From Protonemura montana (lineage: Eukaryota > Arthropoda > Insecta > Plecoptera > Nemouridae): a stretch of DNA of 64,000 nucleotides. Shown in pieces: positions 12,120 to 24,100 of the stretch (positions within the stretch are counted from its first letter, which is position 1; every line of letters starts with the position of its first letter). The translations under genes were made by a program, and so were the position numbers. The notes under the pieces are model-generated. The model was not told the origin of the DNA. It ran no database searches and saw only the letters and a program-made list of their open reading frames with translations. The DNA lies in contig OX387611.1 in the NCBI GenBank assembly GCA_947568835.1, forward strand, positions 8,622,001 to 8,686,000. Direction: 5' to 3'.

Positions 12120-15100
12120 CTGCGACAAAGAAAATTGTCATTAAATTTACTTTCTAGCCAAAATAGTAAGAAATGAAGGGAGTTTAAACCCGTAAATACA
12201 GCGATTTTTTGTCCACATGATTCAATATTTACCTATTTCACCTGTTAAATTGCACCTGTAACATTTTAATTTATCGATTTATATTTAATATATGCAGATG
12301 GATGGCTGCAGAAGAAGGAGAGGATATAGGGTGGGTTACAGTAACAAGGAATAGATATAGGAGTGTGACGGGATTGCTTAAGAAAATGGAATGAGACCCA
12401 CTGAGTAAGAGGAGGAAAGAGGCAAGATTGGCTGTAATCTACAAAGCATACTGAGGGGACAAGGATTGGCAGGAAATCGGAAACAGATTGGAAACAAACA
12501 ACTATAAGAGTAGGAATGACCACTCTTAAAAACATGGACTCATTGGTAGATAGAGCTAGGTACAGCTGAGTGGAATGGGTTGCCTCAGAAGGCATTCGAG
12601 AATCTGAAATCATGTAAATTATTTAGAACTAGAGTGCTAGAAATAAGTTAGACATAAGTATTATTAATAATTGTGAGATATGTTACCGAAATTATAAAAA
12701 TTCAAAGCATTTAATAACGTTTCATTCATTCATTCATTCATTCATTCATAAACTGCGTTACCGAATGCATCTGCCACGAAGGCCAAGCATTTCAATTCTA
12801 ATTCTGGTGTTTATTTTATGCGAAGCGGTCGAGGTAGGTATAAGTATTTGATAAGCACAGCTTAGATGGTCGAGTCAAGAAGAGTTGAAAAGTGGATACC
12901 TGACAGCATTTAGACATAATTCGAACAGAGAACCTTTCAGTTGCCTCTCCAAACGAACTCATTGATTTGTTGTTATTGACGACGCATTGTTTTGACAACG
13001 GAGCATGTGGCATTGGTCTAATGACGTCGGTGAATGAGTAGATATTGATGAACATTAAAGGAGAGGGGGAAACCTAGTGCAGGCACCAAGCCAACTCCTG
13101 TCGAAGAGCACCGGGGGGACCATCGGCTTATCGTCTCTTCCAGTACATCGCGGTCAATAAGACTCCTCCGCAAATCCATGTTGTCCAGAAGTTAAAAAGG
13201 AAGACAATTGGAGATTTTGCACTAACCAGTTCTTCTTACCTCTCTCCCGAACATATTTTACATTATTTTTATGGTCACCCATTCAATAGCTGGCTCAGCG
13301 CTGTGCTGCTTAACTTCTGTGGTTTTACGACAACAGGTGTTTACAACACGCCAAACGGTTGGATTTTTGGCACCTGACAAGACTCTTCTAAATGTCTAGT
13401 TAAAGTTTAAATCTTTTCGTACCACTACACTGGGATATCGGCAAAAAAAAAAACATAGTATTTTATTTTTAGGTACAGCAATAACCTCTCAAAAATTGGT
13501 GTCTCAAAAGGAACTCGAACCCCGATCGTCAATTGTCTTTTAATTTGACATAAAGGGAAAATAAGATACAAATTTTGATGACGATTATTGTAATTTGATT
13601 GCATTTTTTGTATTTGATTGATTTTTTTGCATTTTAAAAGTGCAATTAGATCAATTGGTAAGAGCAACCCCCGGTCTTCGAGGTTCGAATGCCCTGGTAG
13701 GTACTAATTTTTGTTCCCAATAATAAAATACTATGTACATCGTAACAATTTGGTTCTTGTTCCTGATGTGTTTTTCGGATATGCATTGAAGAGGTTTGCG
13801 GCCCTCGAAAGGGTCTTACGTCCCAACGTTTCGACGAAGCACGGCTCGTCATCTTCAGGAGAATGAATTTCATTCTTGAATCGTCATCTTCACTCTCCTA
13901 AAGATGACCAGCCGTGCCTTGTCGAAACGTCGAGACGTGAGACCCTTTCGAGTACCACAAACCTCTTCAATGCAGAGCATATCCGAAAAACACATCATAA
14001 CATCAAACCATGGCTCTGAAATCTCAGAGGACACAGTTTATCGTCTAGCTCTCCATCTCTATGTGCTAGTAACACAAAGGGCTGTTCTTTACCGTCGTAG
14101 TTGACCATGCCGTCGCCGTCGAGATCTGCCTCGCGGATCATGTCATCGACTTCCTCTTCAGACAACTTCTCACCCAGATTGGTCATCACGTGACGCAGCT
14201 CCGTCGACGAGATGAGTCCGTCGCTGTTCTTGTCGAACACCCTATGATGAGGTCACGAGGGTATTAGTCGAGGTCATGGGTGTAAGTTCCAAGGTCAAGG
14301 CCGAACTTTTTCCCCCAAAAACCTGTTTTTGATATAATCATTCTAGGACCTTACCTAGGGCGACCATTAAGTGGTGCTACCATGGCATATGGGCAGTTCT
14401 GTTACACCAACCAGATCAAGAATGACACTTTTTTAACAATGCTAGATTGTGTTTATTGCAGAACTATTGGCAACCGGTATTGTGGAGGTGATACGGCGGT
14501 AAAATGATCAAGAAGGCATACTGGGTTTCTGTAGATCATCACATTACAGTTATGATACTGAAGTATACCCGTTAGAACATAAGATAGCAGAATTGAGAAG
14601 CTCTGTCATGCGATCTCAGCATCTCCATGGCTACCAAACGTTGAATCTATCATTGAATCTCCTATCCTAGGCCATGATATAGCCGTGGTAACATGAGATA
14701 GCAGAATTGAGAAGCTCTGTCAGGTGATCTCAGCATCTCCATGGCTATCAAACGTTGAATCTACCATTGAACCTCCTATGCTATGCCATGATATACCCGT
14801 GGTAACATAAGATAGCAGAATTGAGAAGCTCTGTCAGGCGATCTCAGCATATCCATGGCTACCAAATGTTGAATCTACCATTGAACCTCCTAGACTAGGT
14901 CATGATATACCCGTGGTAACATAAGATAGCAGAATTGAGAAGCTCTGTCAGGCGATCTCAGCATCTCCATGGCTATCAAACGTTGAATCTACCATTGAAC
15001 CTCCTATGCTAGGCCATGATATAGCCGTGGTAACATGAGATAGCAGAATTGAGAAGCTCTGTCAAACGATCTCAGCATCTCCATGGCTATCAAACGTTGA

Positions 15101-18100
15101 ATCTACCATTGAACCTCCTAGACTAGGTCATGATATACCCGTGGTAACATAAGATAGCAGAATTGAGAAGCTCTGTCAGGCGATCTCAGCATCTCCATGG
15201 CTACCAAACGTTGAATCTAACATTTAATCTCATATCATTGCTAACATATTTATATTGTATTCTAGTATATTATATAATTTTCAAACCAATGCATTTATGA
15301 GTTCTGACGGTATTTTTAAAATCTCAATGAAGCCAAATGAAAGCTTTCGAGATTTTTTTAGATTTTAAGCCTGATAAGTCATACATTCTTTGATCTCGTA
15401 ATTACACTTCAGCATAGCAAGTTAAATTAACGACAAGTTGATGTGAAGTAACGAGCTAGTTTCATGATTTCATGTCGTTATCCCATACAATTAAATTAGA
15501 AGGAAAGATTTAAGATCATTTTAGAAAATTCAGAATGCGAGGGGGGGAGGGGGGGGGGGGGTTTACCTGAACGCCTCCTTGAGCTCGTCCTCGCCGTCAG
15601 CACCCTTCATCTTCTTGGCCATCATCTGCAAGAACTCGTTGAACTCGATGCTGCCGTTACCATCCTGGTCGACCTCGTTCACCATGTCTCGAAGCTCAGT
15701 TTCTGGAAGCAGAACGTCATTTATTGTATGTTCTGAATAGGGAACTTCGGTTCTGAATAGGGAACTTCGGTTCTGAATAGGGAACTTCAGTTCTGAGTAG
15801 GGAACTTCGGTTCTGAATAGGGAACTTCGGTTCTGAGTAGGGAACTTCGGTTCTGAATAGGGAACTTCGGTTCTGAATAGGGAACTTCGGTTCTGGATTG
15901 GGAACTTCGGTTCTGAATAGGGAACTTCGGTTCTGAATAGGGAACTTCGGTTCTGAATAGGGAACTTCGGTTCTGAATAGGGAACTTCGGTTCTGAGTAG
16001 GGAACTTCGGTTCTGAATAGGGAACTTCGGTTCTGAATAGGGAACTTCGGTTCTGAATATGGAACTTCGGTTCTGAATATGGAACTTCGGTTCTGGGTAG
16101 GGAACTTCTGTTCTGGATAGGGAACTTCTGTTCTGGGTAGGAAACTTCGGTTCTGAATAGGGAACTTCGGTTCTGAATAGGTAAGCACGGTTTTTAAATT
16201 TTGGAGTGAGGTCGTTATCACCATGGTAACAATCCTTGATAATCTGGGAACACCGTTTGTGATTAGCTGATCATCTGTAAACTCCATGGTTAAACTCGAA
16301 CTCTCTTTTGTGGGTCTGGCTCCAGTGAGAAAATTTATGAATATGCTTGCCATTCTTTTCTCAAAGACTTCACCTTCAAACTCCGTGGTTGTAGAAATTC
16401 TACCTTAGAGAAAAAAATGGTTCATTGCTTTCTCTAAAGTAGTACCAATCACGGAGAACAATTCAGTAAATGTTTTCAAAATATCAAATTTCTCTCAAAA
16501 AAAATAAAGAGGGAAGTCAAATTCGGAGCAAAATAAATTGTATAATTTCATCTATGAACACCAAGCTTATCAGCAAGTTTTAATTTGACAAAAACGATTT
16601 GAACTGGGTTTTGAATGGTTTTGAAGAATTAACAGGAACAAGTAACGAAACGTCAGGAAATTTAATTGTTTTTTACTTAGCATTCAAATCCCAGTTCAAA
16701 TAGTTTTTGTCAAAACTAGTGCTAAGGTTACATGAAGTAGACATGAGTAAAAAACTAATCATAGTTTTAGCTTGGTTGCCTTAAACCAAATTCCACTTAA
16801 GAGCGTATTTTTTTTTTTAAATATTCCAACCGTTAGCACTGTTCTAGATATTTTGTTCCTACCTGTGGGTCGCTGTCCCAGAGAGCGCATGACCACGCCC
16901 AGTTCGGCCATCGTGATCGTGCCGTCTTCATCTTTGTCGAACAACATGAACGCCTCCTTGAACTCTGAAAACAAAAGAGCGCGAAAAGGTTAGTGCCTTA
17001 CCCTTCACCGTGCTAACTAGCACCACCATAGCACCAAGCAGTAACCCCGACCTAGAGCGGTGATTCGTAACCCTGGTATTACTGTCAGTAGCACCGTGCT
17101 AACTAGCACCACCATAGCACCAAGCAGTAACCCCGACCTAGAGCGGTGATTCGTAACCTTGGTATTACTGTCAGTAGCACCGTGCTAACAAGCACCACCA
17201 TAGCACCAAGCAGTAACCCCGACCTAGAGCGGTGATTCGTAACCCTGGTATTACTGTTAGTAGCACCGTGCTAACTAGCACCACCATAGCACCAAGCAGT
17301 AACCCTGACCTAGAGCGGTGATTCGTAACCCTGGTATTACTGTCAGTAGCACCGTGCTAACTAGCACCACCATAGAACCAAGCAGTAACCCCGACCTAGA
17401 GCGGTGATTCGTAACCCTGGTATTACTGTTAGTAGCACCGTGCTAACTAGCACCACCATAGCACCAAGCAGTAACCCTGACCTAGAGCGGTGATTCGTAA
17501 CCCTGGTATTACTGTCAGTAGCACCGTGCTAACTAGCACCACCATAGAACCAAGCAGTAACCCCGACCTAGAGCGGTGATTCGTAACCCTGGTATTACTG
17601 TCAGTAGCACCGTGCTAACTAGCACCACCATAGCACCAAGCAGTAACCCCGACCTAGAGCGGTGATTCGTTACCATGGTATTACTATCAGTAGCACCGTG
17701 CTAACTAGCACCACCATAGCACCAAGCAGTAACCCCGACCTAGAGCGGTGATTCGTAACCCTGGTATTACTGTCAGTAGCACCGTGCTAACTAGCACCGC
17801 CATAGCACCAAGCAGTAACCCCGACCTAGAGCGGTGATTCGTAACCCTGGTATTACTGTCAGTAGCACCGTGCTAACTAGCACTACCATAGCACCAAGCA
17901 GTAACCCCGACCTAGAGCGGTGATTCGTAACCCTGGTATTACTGTCAGTAGCACCGTGCTAACTAGCACCACCATAGCACCAAGCAGTGACCCCGACCTA
18001 GAGCGGTGATTCGTAACCCTGGTATTACTGTCAGTAGCACCGTGCTAACTAGCACCGCCATAGCACCAAGCAGTAACCCCGACCTAGAGCGGCAGAATTA

Positions 18101-21100
18101 ATTAGCACCATTTCCAGTGACTCTGGCTTAAGTAACGCTTCATGCAATTGGTTGCTTTGTCCTCACTGCACTGTGATGGTCAACTGAAACCCAGTATGTC
18201 TTCTTGATAATGCTACCGTCGTACCGGTTGCTAGTGGTGATGAAATCAACAAACTCTAGCATTGTTGAACAGAACAACTTTAAGGCGGGGATATATAATG
18301 CAACCAGTCGTATTATCTAGCTCCATGGTAGCACCGCCAAAATAAATCACAAACAGCTCAAGCTGCGAAGCGTAGAATAATGAAAATATGTTTTTTCTCA
18401 CCTGAGACCTGATCCTCGCACAGTCCATACTCTGACTAGAAAAATAGAAACAAACGAGTTAAAATTTTTTTTGGGCTAAAACATGGTTGACAGTTAAGAA
18501 CATCCGGCTCAACCTCCCCTTTCGAAGCATGGTACAACTCCAATAACAGAATTCCTCCTCAAATCCATGCTGTCGAGAGGTTGATAAGCAAAGCTAATGA
18601 AGTTATTGTAATAAATTTCATCCCTCCAACCTCTCTCCTGAACAGAACTGGTCATGTGTATGATGGTCACCCATTCAATACCTGCCCCAGAGCATTTGAC
18701 TCCCTTAGACATTTTTAGAATTGAGAGGAAGCTTTGAACATATTCGATTCGCTGCTCTGGTGCGCCCCGGGTATGCACTGGGGGCAAATAGCGTGTTCGA
18801 CTGGGCATGTGACTCTGCCCCAGTGCAACTTTCACGTGTTCGACTGGGCATGTGACTCTGCCTCAGTGCAACTTTCACGTGTTTGACTGGGCATGTGACT
18901 CTGTCCCAGTGCAACTTTCACGTGTTCGACTGGGCATGTGACTCTGCCCCAGTGCAACTTTCACGTGTTCGACTGGGCATGTGACTCTGTCCCAGTGCAA
19001 CTTTCACATGTTTGACTGGGCATGCGACTCTGCCCCAGTGCAACTTTCACGTGTTCGACTGGGCATGTGACTCTGCCCCAATGCAACTTTCATGTGTTCG
19101 ACTGGGCATGTGACTCTGCCCCAGTGCAACTTTCACATGTGCGACTGGGCATGTGACTCTGTCCCAGTGCAACTTTCACGTGTTCGTCTGAGCATGTGAC
19201 TCTGCCCCAGTGCAACTTTCACGTGTTCGACTGGGCATGTGACTCTGTCCCAGTGCAACTTTCACGTGTTCGACTGGGCATGTGACTCTGCACCAGTACA
19301 ACTTTCACGTGTTCGACTGGGCATGTGACTCTGTCCCAGTGCAACTTTCATGTGCTCGACTGGGCATGCGACTCTGCTTCAGTGCAATTTTCACGTGTTC
19401 GACTGGGCATGTGACTCTGCCCCAATGCAACTTTCACTTTCAGAGCTGCTCGATCTCAGTTCTCTCCCGGTGCATTTATCTTGCCCCGAGAATATGAAGG
19501 GTGCAATTGGAAAACAAATTAATGCACTGACAGCTAGTGATCATGTGTTCGGGTGGGAGCGCTTTCGCTCGGAGCTGGTGCAAACCCGGTGGAAAGCATG
19601 ACGTCATCGAGCAAGTTTCAAACCCGCCCTGGTGCAGCAATTAAACAAAAATCTTTTTCAATCTCAAACCTCTCAAAGTTCAGAGCGGGAAATTTGTCAT
19701 CTCCAATTTTTCACTCAATTTTATATCCAAAGTGCTCGGCAACGAGACTACGTTGCATAAAGGTCAAGGTCATCAACAAACAATAGATAGTCCACCTGTC
19801 GCTTGGCAACGGCTCAAAAATGTGCGCGGAAATAGACAGTTTTTTGGGTCATCGTCATTTCAGACCGAAGCCAGATTTTGAAGGTACAAAAACATCAATG
19901 TAAAGCTAGCGCTGGTCAGGACAAGCTTCACAGATGTTGAGGTATTCAACAACACACTGTTTCAATAAAGAAAGCTGTGGACCTGTTCTGTCAGGTCTCA
20001 GTGAATAACTTACAGGTTATGAAGCTAGCCCTGGCAGGGAGCCGAGGGAAAATTCGCCATGAGCAGCCTACGTCTCTTCACTTCCGAGGACTGGCCACCG
20101 CTTAGCCTTGTCTCTTTGACACACTGTGTTGGCTGCTCCTGTCCAACAGCACCAAGGGCCGGCCACCGCTTAGCCTTGTCCCTTTGACACACTGTGTTAA
20201 ATGCTCCTGTCCAACAGCACCAAGGACCGGTCACCGCTTAGCCCTGTCTCTTTGACACACTGTGTTGCCTGCTCCTGTCCAACAGCACCAAGGACCGGCC
20301 ACCGCTTAGCCTTGTCCCTTTGACACACTGTGTTGACTGCTCCTGTCCAACAGCACCAAGGACCGGCCACCGGTTAGCCTTGCCCTTTGACACACTGTGT
20401 TGGCTGCTCCTGTCCAACAGCACCAATGACCAGCCAACGCTTAGCCTTGTCCCTTTGACACACTGTGTTGACTGCTCCTGTCCAACAGCACCAAGGACCG
20501 GCCACCGCTTAGCCTTGTCCCTTTTTCAGACTTTTTTGACGCTTTGGTTGTTTAACGACGCACTCACCGATTGCTGGCGGATCTCGTACTGGCTCGTCAA
20601 ACGTCGGATTCGTCCATACTCGTGACGATAATTGCGGTCGCAGGTTTCGTCCATTTTTTTGGCGGGGAAAATTGTGTGTGTGTAAAATGCGTTTTGAAAT
20701 TCAGGTGCGGTTGTACGAAAGCGAATTTTTCCAGTTTGTTTTCGTTGAACGTCTTGTTTTCATTACGAATTTAAAGCAGTGAATGTCTTTTGAAACGTTC
20801 TTCGAGTCGTTAAACAAAAACTCGAAACTTTATTTCAGTCTTTGAGCGTCGCTTTTAAACAAAGTCGTACTATTTTCTCAGCAGAAATGTTTGGCAATGA
20901 AATGTCTGGCACACTCGAACGACCTCAGGGCTGGACATTTTGCTCAAAAAGTCGCGCAACGCAAGTCGGTTCACTACACCGTTTTGTAGGCAATAATATT
21001 TTATGGAGCACTCGCAGTCACTTCTATAGAAAGAACGAAATTATTTTTCTTTCTTCTGGCTATTTTCCTACAGCTCCACCGAAACGATGGTTATTGAGAC

Positions 21101-24100
21101 GATTTGAAAATATGTCCTTTCTGTTATGGGATCGAGTCTTTAACTTTACTACAGTGTATCTCAAAAACTCATGTGCATAGTTTTCTAATAATACGTCTTC
21201 GTTCAATGTTTACATCTGAAAAAAGGGCTGTGAAGTCAAAATTTTCTCCTATCGAGAGTAGGGCTAGTGCACTGTTGCAACCTGATGGGTAGGCGTGGGG
21301 TAGGTAGGTATGTGAGTTGGCAACACAGCTTAGATGGCCGATCCGAGAAGGGTTGAAAAGTTGAACATGAAAAAATTAACAGGAATTGAACAAAGTCCCT
21401 CCTTTTTTTCTTATTATTAACAACACTATAACCTTCTCAAAAATTGATGCCCGAACGCGGACTCGAACCCCGATCTCCACCTTTCGCGGGTGTTGCTCTG
21501 AACCATTGAGCTATCTGGACATTTAAATTAAGTGCACCTGAGCTTTTCGGATACACTAAAACTTTGTAGGATAAAAAACTTTTCTAGTACCAGTAAAATA
21601 TATGAAATGTATTTGTTTTAAAAGTGATATGGGTGTCCAATATAGTGCTAGAAGTCTCTAATTATTAACTCATCTAAATTTTATAGGCATCCCTTCTAAT
21701 TGGGGTAAAAATAAGAAACAATTCCAAGGCTAATTTGGAAAGAAAACCCAAAACATTTTTATCAGGGTGAAATTTAAATAAATTATTTTGCACTCAAAAT
21801 GAAAAAAACTTTAATTAATTATTAAAATATGCATTTGCATAATATTGAATTACTTTTATACGTTTTATGGGTTTTTTTAAACTTTTAAAATCCTATATCT
21901 ATGGTAAAAATGCAAACATTAAAAAAGCTTTTCACAATTTCAGCTAGTCTAGCATTCCATGGCATATCATTTTAATCCACATTTCATTTTTACACTGCGA
22001 GTGCTTAATTAAAAAAAAAAAGGGATCCCTCAGAATTTTAGTGCATCTGCCAAATTTATTTTCGCTCATATATGTATTTTCTTTTGATCTTCGTATTGTT
22101 TATAAAAATTTTCATGATTTGAACCATCTTTTAAAATGGCCGTTACAAAGCCATCCAGCCCCAATAACCTTAACGGCAAAAGTTGTGTGATCGACCGGTT
22201 TTACGGATGGCTGTTAGCCTCAGGGCACTAAAAAATTTCACAGATCTAGATTATAGCACCAATAAAACGCAGCGAATCATTGTTAAGCTACTCTAGTACC
22301 TAAGACAATGTAATATTCACTAAGTCGATCGCAGTGGACACAAAAACTCGTTGAGCACAACCCGGCAACAGAATACGACTGGCAGTGTTTGTGTTTCACG
22401 AGCGCCATCTGGCAGTCTTTCAAAAAGCTAAGTCTGCGGAGACAGTGGAGTCGTTGTGCCCTTGACAGTAGACATTTTAGAGTAGATTCGACGAGATTGA
22501 GCAATACTTTATGTGTAGAAATATATTCGCTAACTTAATGAAACAAAGTTTTCAATATTTTAATATGTAGAACAATAACCAACAGTCCAATTTCGTTAAT
22601 TGAAACATAGCTACTGTCCCAAGCATCTTCTTCAGTATGTAGTCATGTTAGCTTTAAGTAATTGTTGTGTATTTAAAAAAAAACGCAATTGGACATGAAC
22701 ATAAAAGTGAAGAAAATTTTCATATTGATACGCTATTCAGGCTCTAACTGTAAGAAAGATCACCAAAAAAATGCTGCTGTTAAATTATATAATTGCCTTC
22801 CAAAGGAGCTTAAATGCACCAAAGATTATTCGAACCTTCCCTGAAAAAAAATTGAAAATTTGACAAAATTTTTACTGTAGGCCTACTCTATAAAGGAATT
22901 TTCAGAAAAATAATTTTTAATTTTTAATTTTTAATTTTTATTTTTTAATTTTTACTTTTTAATTTTTAATTTTTAATTTTTAATTTTTAATTTTTAATTT
23001 TTCAATTTTTTGTAGAAAATATATGGTATCATTTCGCAAAGTGTTGCTATATTGTTTAACAAGATATTTTGTAAAAACAATTAAGAAAAAAAAATTACAA
23101 ATACAAATTTCTAGATTTTCTTGAAACTGAATTTTTTGACAGAGTGACAATCATTTCTGATGCCGGAGCGTACAAAGTGGAAACTGGCCGTAATATTACT
23201 CTCCAGAAAAAAGTAGTTTGTAATTTCCTTTTCTTTTCTTTTGTTGGTTTTATCACTCGCTATTGGCCAAACGATTGGACACATTTAAATCTAGTCAATT
23301 ATTTGCTTGTTTCAAAGTTACGACGAGTGGTTTTCCAAAACCCTGATGGCACCAAGCAGTACCCTAAAGCGACAGGATTAACAAGCGCCGTTGCATTGAC
23401 TTCACCGAAGTTAAGCAACATTGCCCTGGGTCAGATATTGGACGGGTGGTCAACATACATATGACCAGTTCTGTTCGGGAGAGAGGTTGGTGGGATGAAA
23501 GTTAATACAGCAACTTCATTCGCCTTGCTTACTAACCTCTCGACAGCATGGTTTGGAGAGGAATCCTGTAATTCGAGTTGTACCGTTCTTCGGAAGGACG
23601 GACATGTTATTAACAAAAATTAAATACAGTATAGGCCCTAATATAGAACCTTGGGGGACTCCTGACTTACACATTTGAGGAAATCTGCATGTGTTGCCTA
23701 TTCTCACAACAAAATACCTATTTTTGAGATAGTTTGTGAACCAGTTCAGGAGAGGTCCTCTTACACCAACATGATTTAGAGAAGATAAGAGCATACCTCA
23801 TGAACGCAAATAAATAAAAAAAAAATTCTAAGGAAATACATGTCTTTCTCGTATTATATAAAGTGTACAAAGGTAATAAATTATCTTTCAAAGTCATTGC
23901 ACTCTAGCCTGGTTATAGATTAAGAATATTTTCGGTTCGTTTTTCAACCGCCATGTTATGGAAATAACAAAAAAAAAAAATACTAAAAATTCTCAGATAA
24001 ATATGTAGGAAAAGTTTGACAGTTAACGAATTGGTTTCTATTTTCAGAATGGCGCAGTGGACTTGGAAAAAGTTTTAAGATTCTTAGATTGCATGAGTCG

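Noticed and set aside
15787..16353. 188-codon minus frame, repeated '[10 protein letters not shown]'-type peptide
   Set aside because: Covers the 20-bp satellite in an intron of the calmodulin-like gene, between two verified EF-hand exons.
16995..18092. CRISPR-like regular repeats
   Set aside because: Units are tandem without unique spacers, and the sequence is eukaryotic; this is a minisatellite.
18246..18428. 60-codon minus frame starting MDCARIRSQ as the calmodulin-like start
   Set aside because: Out of frame with EDQVSE; the correct frame has acceptor and donor sites and fits the helix before EF1.
21440..21525. Functional tRNA gene
   Set aside because: A and B boxes are good, but the acceptor stem does not pair and the same head with the same tail recurs elsewhere, so it is a SINE.
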